Shown here: positions 25,701 through 37,700 of the stretch, in pieces
Numbering within the stretch: the stretch's first letter is position 1
Layout: each line of letters starts with the position of its first letter
Source: Pelobates cultripes
Lineage: Eukaryota > Chordata > Amphibia > Anura > Pelobatidae
NCBI GenBank assembly: GCA_933207985.1
Contig: OW240920.1
Location: 149,575,826-149,639,825, forward strand
Length of the DNA stretch: 64,000 nt
Direction: 5' to 3'
Program-made: the position numbers and the translations under genes
Notes under the pieces: model-generated
Seen by the model: only the letters and a program-made list of their open reading frames with translations
Database searches by the model: none
What the model was told of the DNA's origin: nothing

Positions 25701-28700
25701 GTATCCCCTCTTTTCCCGAACTTCCACTTTCACTTCCAGGAACAGCCGTTCAATTAGTTCCACGGAAGTTGCTGTCGCTGGGTACATGGTTAACCTCCTC
25801 TGTACAATACTGGTGACTTCATCCTCCTCGCCGGCAGGAATAGGTTGTTCAGCGACCTCCATGGATCGATCCATTTCGTCCAGCTCCAGTAGATCAGCTA
25901 TTAACTCTCTCCGGGGTCTGTTACTGGCACTCCTTTCCCGGGTCTCCAATAAATCTTTCAGTGTGGGTCTCTTCAGTCTAGCGTACTGAGACTCCATTCA
26001 GCACTTGCTCTGCGGATGAAAGGACCATCCCACCGCTGCCACCAATGTTACGGCTACCCAGATGGTGAGGGGGTATCAGCCGTTGGAGACGTCCTTTCCC
26101 TGGCAAGATGCTGTATAAGAATGGAGTTGTTCTTATTCCCATCCACGAGATCCAAGGGTAGAAGCAGGCATAGCTAAAAAAAATGGAGCAGAGTAATGGT
26201 GTAGTAAATCCCCTTTCAAGAACGAGATGAGGCTACGTTTTGAAGGGTCAAGCAGAACTAAAGCTTTAATGACAGACACTGTCTTTTATGTGATTCTGCC
26301 CATGCAAGGGAGACACCCACATAATTAACAGTACAGCCAATAAACACAATATACATTCCATACATCTCCTCCCCTTAGATAACCACATAACATAATTAAA
26401 AATGAACATGTTTTCCCCAAAGTTTGGATGTACCCCAAATACAGGGGTACAGGCATAAGTCCGGTGTCCCCAGATAGCTTGGTTCCGGGGAACCAATATA
26501 TCCAAAATTCAGCTCATTCGGTTCAGCCGTTCGGGAGTTATGGAGCTTTAAAGTTTTGACCGACCGCACAGGAATACTGGCCGAAAATAGTTCCATAAGT
26601 TTTGGCCTTGCGGTCGGTCCCCGTTCGTACGCTGAAAAAGCACGAAAATCCTGCCATCCGCATATAACTTGGTGTTCGCTGGAATCCCCATACACAATAT
26701 ATCCTTTCTACCGAACGGCCGATCGTTCGGTAGTTTCAGCACAAAATTACGTTGGTATGGAGGTCTCAGCGGTGTTCGCCTACTCGAGTGTCCGTTTTTA
26801 GTTCCAGACACTCGATGGCAAATCACCGCTGTTCGTGCGTAAGATGGCCGCGAACACGTGACAAGTCCCGAAATGGCGGCCACCTAGATTTTACACAAAG
26901 GGTTCGTGCAGTATCATGCGAACGGTATATGCCGTTCTGGGAGGTAAAATACCAATTAACTACACAACAGGGTGGTCCGGTGTTCGGCAGTTTGCATTCG
27001 TTTTTAGTGTATAACAATCCACATACCCAGGCAAGTATGTTCTTTTGCATTCCCAGGCTTATGTATTGTGAAATATGTCCATGCAGAGATTATAGTTCTG
27101 TTACAAAGGGGTTAAATGTAACTAATTACTATTGGGGCTCGCTCTCACTCTCTCTCTCTCTCTCTCTCTCTAGGTTTTCTGTATTTCCTCCATCATCGGG
27201 CTCTATATCCCTCGGTCTTCCTCAATTTGCAACTTTGTTGCTTCAATGTAAGTTATGGAACAATATTCACAGTATCTTCGTCTTCTACAACCACACTCAC
27301 TGCTCCTCCACAACAAACACACTCACTGCCCATGCATGACCACACTCACTGCTCCTCCACAACAAACACACTCACTGCCCATGCACAACCACACTCACTG
27401 CCCATCCACAATCACACTCACTGCTCCTCCACAACAACCACACTCACTGCCCATCCACAACCACACTCACTGCCCCTCCACAACCACACTCACTGCTCCT
27501 CCACAACCACACTTACTGCCCCTCCACAACCACACTCACTGCCCCTCCACTCACTCTGTTTCAGATATCACTCCATAACCCTTTGGAAGTTCCTGGACCT
27601 GATCACAGATTTCTTTGGAGGGAAAGCACGGATGATGGAGGAGTTGGAAGGCCAGATGGTCTCACCAAACCCTGCGCCATGCTGCTTCTGTTGCTGTTTC
27701 CCTAATATTGTGGTGAACAGGTGAGAAAGCTGAAGCTAAGTGTCCTCAGTGTGAGAAACCTGTAGCTTAGTGTCCACAGTGTGAGAAAGCTGTAGCTACG
27801 TGTCCACAGTGTGAGAAAGCTGTAGCTACGTGTCCACAGTGTGAGAAACCTGTAGCTACGTGTCCACAGTGTGAGAAAGCTGTAGCTACGTGTCCACAGT
27901 GTGAGAAACCTGTAGCGAAGTGTCCACAGTGTGAGAAACCTGTAGCTACGTGTCCACAGTGTGAGAAACCTGTAGCTAAGTGTCCACAGTGTGAGAAACC
28001 TGTAGCTAAGTGTCCACAGGGTGAGAAACCTGTAGCTAAGTGTCCTCAGTATGAGAAACCTGTAGCTAAGTGTCCACAGTGTGAGAAACCTGTAGCTAAG
28101 TGTCCACAGTGTGAGAAACCTGTAGCTAAGTGTCCACAGTGTGAGAAAGAAAACAGATAACTATGTATGATCCAGTTTCTCTGATTGTTGTAGCGTGAAA
28201 GCGGCATATATATAAATATACTGTATATGTGGATGTTATAATATATACAGTTGTGCTCAAAAGTTTGCATAACGTTGGAGAATTGGTGGTATATGAACCA
28301 TTTTTAAAGAAAGTGAGTGAGCAGGCAAAACACGTCTTTTATTTCTTATGGGATTTATATTCAACTGTAGGTTATAACAGAATGACATAAAACAAAACAT
28401 GGCCACAAAGAAAAAAAAATGAAATGACCCCTGTTTAAATGTCTGCATACCCTTATTTCTTAATACTGTGTATTGCCCCCTTTAGCATCAATGACAGCGT
28501 GCAGTGTTTTGTAATATTTCTCTATGAGGCCCCTAATTCTTGCAGGTGGTACCCTAGCTGCCCATTCGTCTTGGCAAAATGCCTCCAGGTAATGCAAAGT
28601 CTTTGGTCATCTTGCATGAACCGCACGTTTGAGATCTCCCCAGAGTGGCTCGATGATATTAAGGTCAGGAGACTGTGATGGCCACTCCAGAACCTTCACC

Positions 28701-31700
28701 TTTTACTGCTGTAACCATTGGAGGATCAACTTCGCCTTGTGTTTAGGGTCATTGTCATGCTGGAAAGTCCTAGCGCGTCCCATGTGCAGCCTTCGTTCAG
28801 AAAAATGCAAATTGTCTGCCAGTATTATCTGATAACATGCTGCATTCATCAATTTTCACAAGATTCTTCGTGCCTTTAGAGCTCACACCTCCCCCAAAAC
28901 ATCAGTGAGTCGTGTCAAGGTGTTGTCGGGCATATTGTAACCAAGCTTTGCTGTGGCATTGGCACAGTAAAGGCTGCATCATCATATTGTGCTCCTTGAA
29001 ACCACCACACACCGTCCTTTTCCAGAGCAGCCTGTATTTCTCCTGAGGTTACATGTGGTTTTTTCTTTGTATCCCGAACAATTCTTCTGGCAGTTGTGGC
29101 TGAAATCTTTCTTGGTCAAGCCATGGCTTGGTATCAAGAGATCACCGAATTTTCCACTTCTTAATAAGTGATTGAGCAGTACTGACTGGCATTTTCAAGG
29201 CTTTGTATATCTTTTTATGACCTTTTCCATCTTTATAAAGTTCCATACCTTGTTACGCAGATCTTTTGACTCAGTATCTAGCCTGCTCAGTGCATCCACA
29301 TGAGAGCTAACAAACTCATTGACTATTTATACACAGACACTAATTGCAATTTAAAAAACAGGTGTGGGAAATTAGCCTTTAATTGCCATTTTAACCTGTG
29401 TGTGTCGCCTTGTGTGTCTGTAACAAGGCAAAACATTCAAGGGTATGTAAACTTTTAATCAGGGCCATTTGGGTGATTTCTGTTATCATTATGATTTAAA
29501 AAGGAGCCAAACAAGTATGTGATAATATATGGCTTCATGAGATCACTATCCTTCAATAAAATACATTTATTTGCATGATCAGTCATATTTTCAAAATCGA
29601 TGGCAAAATTTCACAATTTCTTTTGAGGACAGCTGTATATGTGGATGTATATGTGTGTGTATTTGTGTATATATAAGGTATATGTGCATGTATATACAAT
29701 ATATGTGTGTGTATTTGTGTATATATGGTATATGTGAGTGTATATATGGTATGTGTATTTGTGTATATATGGTATTTGTGTATATACGGTATATGTGCGT
29801 GTATTTGTATATATACGGTATATGTGTGTGTATATGTGTATATACGGTATATGTGCGTGTATATACGGTATATGTGCGTGTATTTGTGTGTATATGGTAT
29901 GTGTGTGTACAGGGAGTGCAGAATTATTAGGCAAATGAGTATTTTGACCACATCATCCTCTTTATGCATGTTGTCTTACTCCAAGCTGTATAGGCTCGAA
30001 AGCCTACTACCAATTAAGCATATTAGGTGATGTGCATCTCTGTAATGAGAAGGGGTGTGGTCTAATGACATCAACACCCTATATCAGGTGTGCATAATTA
30101 TTAGGCAACTTCCTTTCCTTTGGCAAAATGGGTCAAAAGAAGGACTTGACAGGCTCAGAAAAGTCAAAAATAGTGAGATCTTGCAGAGGGATGCAGCACT
30201 CTTAAAATTGCAAAGCTTCTGAAGCGTGATCATCGAACAATCAAGCGTTTCATTCAAAATAGTCAACAGGGTCGCAAGAAGGGTGTGGAAAAACCAAGGC
30301 GCAAAATAACTGCCCATGAACTGAGAAAAGTCAAGCGTGCAGCTGCCACGATGCCACTTGCCACCAGTTTAGCCATATTTCAGAGCTGCAACATCACTGG
30401 AGTGCCCAAAAGCACAAGGTATGCAATACTCAGAGACATGGCCAAGGTAAGAAAGGCTGAAAGACGACCACCACTGAACAAGACACACAAGCTGAAACGC
30501 CAAGACTNNNNNNNNNNNNNNNNNNNNNNNNNNNNNNNNNNNNNNNNNNNNNNNNNNNNNNNNNNNNNNNNNNNNNNNNNNNNNNNNNNNNNNNNNNNNN
30601 NNNNNNNGGAAGAAGTCTGCATCCTTCAAGAAAAACATGATTTTCAAGCAGGACAATGCTCCATCACACGCGTCCAAGTACTCCACAGCGTGGCTGGCAA
30701 GAAAGGGTATAAAAGAAGAAAATCTAATGACATGGCCTCCTTGTTCACCTGATCCGAACCCCATTGAGAACCTGTGGTCCATCATCAAATGTGAGATTTA
30801 CAAGGAGGGAAAACAGTACACCTCTCTGAACAGTGTCTGGGAGGCTGTGGTTGCTGCTGCACGCAATGTTGATGGTGAACAGATCAAAACACTGACAGAA
30901 TCCATCGATGGCAGGCTTTTGAGTGTCCTTGCAAAGAAAGGTGGCTATATTGGTCACTGATTTGTTTTGTTTTTGAATGTCAGAAATGTATATTTGTGAA
31001 TGTTGAGATGTTATATTGGTTTCACTGGTAATAATAAATAATTGAAATGGGTATATATTTGTTTTTTGTTAAGTTGCCTAATAATTATGCACAGTAATAG
31101 TCACCTGCACACACAGATATCCCCCTAACATAGCTAAAACTAAAAACAAACTAAAAACTACTTCCAAAAATATTCAACTTTGATATTAATGAGTTTTTGG
31201 GGTTCATTGAGAACATGGTTGTTGTTCAATAATAAAATTAATCCTCAAAAATACAACTTGCCTAATAATTCTGCACTCCCTGTATTTGTGTATATATGGT
31301 ATATGTGCGTGCATATGTGTATTTGTGTATATACGGTATATGTGTGTATATATGGTATTTGTGTATATACAGTATATGTGTATTTGTGTATATACGGTAT
31401 ATGTGTGTATATATGGTATATGTGTATATACAGTATATGTGTGTTTGTGTATATACGGTATATGTGTGTGTGTATTTGTGTATATACAGTATATGTGCGT
31501 GTATTTGTGTATATACGGTATATGTGTGTATGTATATGTGTATATACAGTATATTTGTGTGTATGTGTATATACGGTATATGTGTGTATTTGTGTATATA
31601 CAGTATATGTGTGTGTATATGTGTATATATGGTATTTGTGTATATACGGTATATATGTGAGTATATATGGTATATGTGCGTGTATTTGTGTATATACGGT

Positions 31701-34700
31701 ATATGTGCGTGTATTTGTGTATATACAGTATATGTGTGTGTATTTGTGTATATACGGTATATGTGCGTGTATATGTGTATATACGGTGTATTTGTGTATA
31801 CACGGTATATGTGTGTGTATATATGGTATATGTATATGTGTATATACGGTATATGTGCGTGTATTTGTGTATATACAGTATATGTGTGTGTATTTGTGTA
31901 TATATAGTATATGTGCGTGTATATGTGTATATACGGTATATGTGTGTATGTGTGTGTATATATGGTATATGTGTATGTATATGTGTATATACGGTATATG
32001 TGCGTGTATTTGTGTATATACAGTACATGTGTGTGTATTTGTGTATATATATAGTATATGTGCGTGTATATACGGTATATGTGTGTGTATTTGTGTATAC
32101 ACGGTATATGTGTGTGTGTATATGGTATATGTGTATATATGGTATATGTGCGTGTATATGTGTATATACGGTATATGTGCGTGTATATGTGTATATACGG
32201 TATATGTGCGTGTATATGTGTATATACGGTATATGTGGATGTGCGTGTATTTGCTGCAATCAATGAAAGGGTTAAAATAACAGAATATATGTACAGTAGG
32301 CAATATTTTGCATAAATTACTTAGACCACTCAATAAACACAGACACGGTTTATTTTTATTTCAGTGGGCTAGACCGTGGTGTTTATTTAAAGCTTGAAAC
32401 GACCATAACTTGATAACAGTAACATATTGACATAAACTTTTAACTTTCACCATCACTCAGTCATAGCTAACCTGACCGCCTTTATATACAACCATTTAAC
32501 ACATATCCTTCCTCAGAAGTTTTCCTTTCTTTTTAATATGTGAGGAATGCGATTCATTTCATGATGACGGTCTGATATGATCTTCTAATGCCAATTCCTG
32601 TAAAACGAAGTATTGCATTAGTTCAGGATATCGATGCAATGACCAGTGTCCCCCCCCAGGACCAGCGTGAGGTGGATGAATATTGCAGTGTACCAGCTGT
32701 CCGTAGTCAGAACCTTGCTGTTCTTCGTCGGTCTCATTCTGTGGACTGATGACAAATACGACTATGGAGATGTAAGTAACCGATACAATGTGTCCATATC
32801 ATAGAAACATAGAATGTGACGGCAGATAAGAACCATCCGGCCCACCTAGTCTGCCCATATCGTGCTTATACAGACCAGGAAATAGACTGCATGTGGAGAA
32901 TGGCATGCCACATCCCAGAATGCTCTGCTGCAGGTAACACCTCTTATATAGATATAGAGAGAGAGTTGGATGGTTATAGTTACATAGTTACTGAAAAGAG
33001 ACTTGCGTCCATCAAGTTCAGCCTTCCTCACATCTGCTTTTGTTGTTGATCCAAAAGAAGTCAAAAAACCCAATCTGAAGCGCTTCCAATTTTTCAACAA
33101 ACTAGGAAAATAATACTTCTGGACCCCAGTCAGATATCTCCTTGGATCCAGAAGCTACCCCACTAATTAGAAATTATATCCCTTTATTTTATGTAATGTT
33201 TTTGAAAGTATGTATCCTATTGCTGTTTAAAGGAACACTATATGGCTAGCAATTAAATCGAACACAAACATGTATTTGTGACCCTATAGTGTTAAAACCA
33301 CCTTCTAGCTCCCCTGGCATCCCCTAAATATAGTAAAATCTTACTTTTGTTCAACCCTGCAGCTGCTGCCTCTGCCCCTGATCTGCCTGCTTGGTTGACA
33401 TCATCAGAAGTGATTCTCTGATTCACTCACAATGCTTCCCCATACAATTGGCTGAGACTATCAAGAAGGCAGATCAGGGGCAGAGCCAGCACAAGTCAAA
33501 TACACAGATGGGCAATCAGCATTCTCCTCATAGAGATTAATTGAATCATTGTATCTCTGTGAGGAAAGTTCAGTGTCTCCATGCAGAGGGGGGGAGACAC
33601 TGAATGTCAGTCACACTGTGCAGCACTGCCCCAGGAAGCACCTCTAGCAGCCATCTGAGGAGTGGCCAGTGGAGGTATGCCAAGGCTGTAATGTAAACAC
33701 TGCATTTTCTCTGAAAAGACAGTGTTTACTGCAAAAAGCCTTAAAGCGTCACTGTCATGCCAAACTTACCTTTCTTTAATTCATTCCTCTACTTTCCCTT
33801 TCTCAGGATCTGTTCTTCATTTCTTCCTGTCTGCTCTAGTTTTCTTTAAAACATAAGACACAGTCTTATGGAGGTTTCCTACGCGTGACCATCTCTGACC
33901 AGCGGAGGAGCAAAGTGTGCTTCATTTCCTGTGATCAGAGCAATTTTCCCTAAACAGTGAGCAACCAGTGCCCTAAATGACAGTGCCTCTTCAAGGAAAG
34001 ATTCTACTCACCAGATCTGGTGATCATCTGGTGACTATAGTGTCCCTTTAAACATCCTTACAAACTCTGATAAACCACCTTTTCAGGCAGAGAATTCCAC
34101 ATCCTTATTGTTCTTACTGTAATAACCCTTTCCTTTGCCTTAGACTAAATCTCCTTTTTTTCAGTCTAAACGCATGACCTTGTGTCCTATGTAAAGTCCG
34201 GTTTGTGAATAGATCTTCACACAATGGTTTGTATTGGCCCTGAATATATTTGTAGAATGTTATCATATCCCCTCTAAGCTAAAGAGGTTTCAATTTGTTA
34301 CCCTTTCTTCTAAAATGTTAATTTCCTTTGATTAATTTTGTAGCCCTCCTCTGCACTCTTTCTAGTGCCATAATATCCTTCTTTAGAACAGGTCCCCCAA
34401 ATTGCACAGCATATTCAAGGTTTTACCATTAATTTGTTAAAAGGTAAAAATTATATTTTTATCCTGAGAATCAATCCCCTTTTTCATGCATGACAATACC
34501 TTACAGGCCTTAGCCACTGCTGATTGACATTGCATATTGTTGCATAGTTTGTTGTCTATAACAATTCCCAAATCTTCTTGTGTTTTGTTACCCATAACTA
34601 ATTACCATTTAGGGTGTAAGTTGCTTGTGCATTCTTTACGCCAAGTGCATAACTTTGCATTTTTCAACATTAAATTTCATCTGCAATTTGAGTGCCCAGT

Positions 34701-37700
34701 CCTCCATTCTATCTAAATCCCTCTGCAGCAAAGTAATATCTTGCTCACATTGTATTGTTTTACAAAGTTTGGTGTCATCTGCAAAAACTGATACATGACT
34801 TTCAATGCGGTCTTCAAGATCATTTATAAACATGTTAAATAGAAGCGGTTCCAAAACAGAACCCTGGGGACACCACTTGCCACCTCTGTCCAGCTTGAAA
34901 ATGTACCATTAATGACAACCCTTTGTACTCTATTTTGAAGCCATTGTTCTACCCAAGAACAAGCATTTTCATCTAGACCAATTTCTTTGAGTTTGAACAT
35001 TAACCTGTTGCGAGGAACCATATGAAACGCTTTTGCAAAATCCAAGTAGTCAATATGTACAATTCATTTCGTTCCGAATGCAAATTTGGACCAATTTCGG
35101 AAATTTGGACATTTGGATGGTGCCGGATTTCCGAAATGCTTCGGATTTCTGAAAAGTGGCAAAACAGGAGAGGGTTGGGGGTAAGGGTAGGGTCATTTAT
35201 TACACGTGAGTTTACAGAGGAAGAGGTTCTATTTCAACTGTCAAAAGTAAAGACAAATAAGTCAATGGGACCTGATGGAATACACCCAAAGTTATTAAAA
35301 GAGCTTAGTGGTGTACTAGCAAAACCATTAACAGATTTATTTAACCAATCAATGTTAACAGGAGTAGTCCCAGAAGATTGGAAGTTAGCGAATGTTGTGC
35401 CCATTTACAAGAAAGGTAATAGGGAGGAGTCGGGCAACTATAGGCCAGTAAGCCTTACTTCAGTAGTGGGGAAAGTGATGGAAACCATGTTAAAGGATAG
35501 GATTGTTGAACATCTAAAAACACATGGATTTCAAGATCAGAGACAACATGGGTTTACTTCAGGGAGATCATGCCAAACTAATCTTATTGATTTTTTTGAT
35601 TGGGTAACTAAAATTATAGATCAGGGTGGTGCAGTAGACATTGCTTACCTAGATTTCAGTAAGGCTTTTGACACTGTTGCACATAGAAGGCTTATCAATA
35701 AACTGCAATCTTTAAGTTTGGATTCCAATATTGTTGAATGGGTAAGGCAGTGGCTGAGTGACAGGCAACAGAGGGTTGTAGTTAATGGAATATATTCGAA
35801 GCTTGGACTTGTCACCAGTGGGGTACCTCAGGGGTCTGTACTTGGACCCATTCTCTTTAATATTTTTATTAGTGATATTGCAGAAGGTCTTGATGGTAAG
35901 GTATGTCTTTTTGCTGATGATACTAAGATATGTAACAGGGTTGATGTTCCAGGAGGGATAAGCCAAATGACAAATGATTTAGGTAAACTAGAAAAATGGT
36001 CAGAATTGTGGCAACTGACATTTAATGTGGATAAGTGCAAGATAATGCATCTTGGACGTAAAAACCCAAGGGCAGAGTACAGAATATTTGATAGAGTCCT
36101 AACCTCAACATATTAGGAAAGGGATTTAGGGGTGATTATTTCTGATGACTTAAAGGTAGGCAGACAATGTAATAGAGCAACAGGAAATGCTAGCAGAATG
36201 CTTGGTTGTATAGGGAGAGGTAATAGCAGTAGAAAGAGGGAAGTGATCATGCCATTGTACAGAACACTGGTGAGACCTCACTTGGAGTATTGTACACAGT
36301 ACTGGAGACCATATCTTCAGAAGGATATTGATACCTTAGAGAGAGTTCAGAGAAGGGCTGCTAAACTGGTTCATGGATTGCGGGATAAAACTTACCAGGA
36401 AAGGTTAAAAGGATCTTAACATGTATAGCTTGGAGGAAAGACGAGACAGGGGGGATATGATAGAAACATTTAAATATATAAAGGGAATCAACACAGTAAA
36501 GGAGGAGACTATATTTAAAAGAAGAAAAACTACCACAACAAGAGGACATAGTCTTAAATTAGAGGGACAAAGGTTTAAAAAATAATATCAGGAAGTATTA
36601 CTTTACTGAGAGGGTAGTGGATGCATGGAATAGCCTTCCAGCTGAAGTGGTAGAAGTTAACACAGTAAAGGAGTTTAAGCATGCGTGGGATAGGCATAAG
36701 GCTATCTTAACTATAAGATAAGACTAGGGACTAATGAAAGTATTTAGAAAATTGGGCAGACTAGATGGGCCGAATGGTTCTTATCTGCCGTCACATTCTA
36801 TGTTTCTATGTTTCTATGTTAGTGGTTGGAGTAGGGTTAGGGTTGGAGTAGAGTAACCCTACCATAACCCTAACCGAACTCCTAACACCACACTAACGCT
36901 AACCTTACCCCTAACCCTACCATAACCCTACTCCTAATCCTAACCCTGCTCCTAACTCAACCCTACCCTTAACCCTACCCTAACCCTTCCCTAACACTAC
37001 TCCTAACCTTAACCCTGCCACTTACTCAACCCTACCATAAACCAACCCTTAACCCTACCACTAGTCCTACCCTAACCCTACCACTAGCCCTAACCCTACC
37101 ATAACCATAACCCTACCACTAGCCCTACCCTTAACCCTACCCCTACTCCTAAACCCACCCAACCTCAAACCCTACCCCTACTCCTAAACTAACCCTAACC
37201 TAACCCTACTTTAACGGCTACCCAGATGGTGAGGGGGTATCAGCCGTTGGAGACGTCCTTTCCCTGGCAAGATGCTGTATAAGAATGGAGTTGTTCTTAT
37301 TCCCATCCACAAGATCCAAGGGTAGAAGCAGGCATAGCTGGAAAATGGAGCAGAGTAATGGTGTAGTAAATCCCCTTTCAAGAACGAGATGAGGCTACGT
37401 TTTGAAGGGTCAAGCAGAACTAAAGCTTTAATGACAGACACTGTCTTTTATGTGATTCTGCCCATGCAAGGGAGACACCCACATAATTAACAGTACAGCC
37501 AATAAACACAATATACATTCCATACATCTCCTCCCCTTAGATAACCACATAACATAATTAAAAATGAACATGATTTCCCCAAAGTTTGGATGTACCCCAA
37601 ATACTTGGGGTACAGGCATAAGTCCGGTGTCCCAGATAGCTTGATTCTGGGGGACCAATATATCCAAAATTCAGCTCATTCGGTTCAGCCGTTTGGGAGT

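Larger units (their letters stand above)
23267..27105 (-). mobile_element. Ty3/gypsy Gmr1-like retrotransposon, internally deleted (no RT), 5-bp target duplication
   Basis: The complete 5' LTR (26046-27105) is followed by a primer site, gag, protease and integrase, then directly by the last 200 bp of a 3' LTR (23267-23467). AAGGG flanks it at 23262-23266 and 27106-27110. Integrase follows protease directly, the order of Gmr1-type gypsy elements. The deletion removed RT, RNase H and the front of the 3' LTR in one step; the junction lies in GAAGGGT at 23461-23467. The element sits in intron 2, ending 68 bp before exon 3 of the SLC51A-like gene. Confidence 0.9.
29636..32260. repeat. TA/TG-rich minisatellite (about 28-30 bp unit) split by a Tc1/mariner insertion
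   Basis: Units such as TATATACGGTATATGTGCGT GTATTTGTG repeat from 29636 to 29909 and again from 31283 to 32260. The element 29910-31282 interrupts one array. The unit lacks stops in several frames on both strands, which gives reading frames of up to 366 codons with Cys-Val-Tyr-type translations; these are not genes. Confidence 0.95.

Noticed and set aside
24101..25989. Plus-strand frames of 80-122 codons across the gypsy element
   Set aside because: They are antisense shadows of gag and pol.
27721..28146. CRISPR-like regular 30-bp repeats
   Set aside because: No spacers lie between units; it is a head-to-tail minisatellite in a vertebrate intron.
31180..32333. Reading frames of 333-366 codons on both strands
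   Set aside because: They are translations of a TA/TG-rich minisatellite (Cys-Val-Tyr and Tyr-Thr-His repeats), mirrored on both strands.
35022..35199. First 60 codons of the 364-codon LINE frame as real protein
   Set aside because: This part is hAT terminal sequence read through by chance; LINE similarity begins near 35205.
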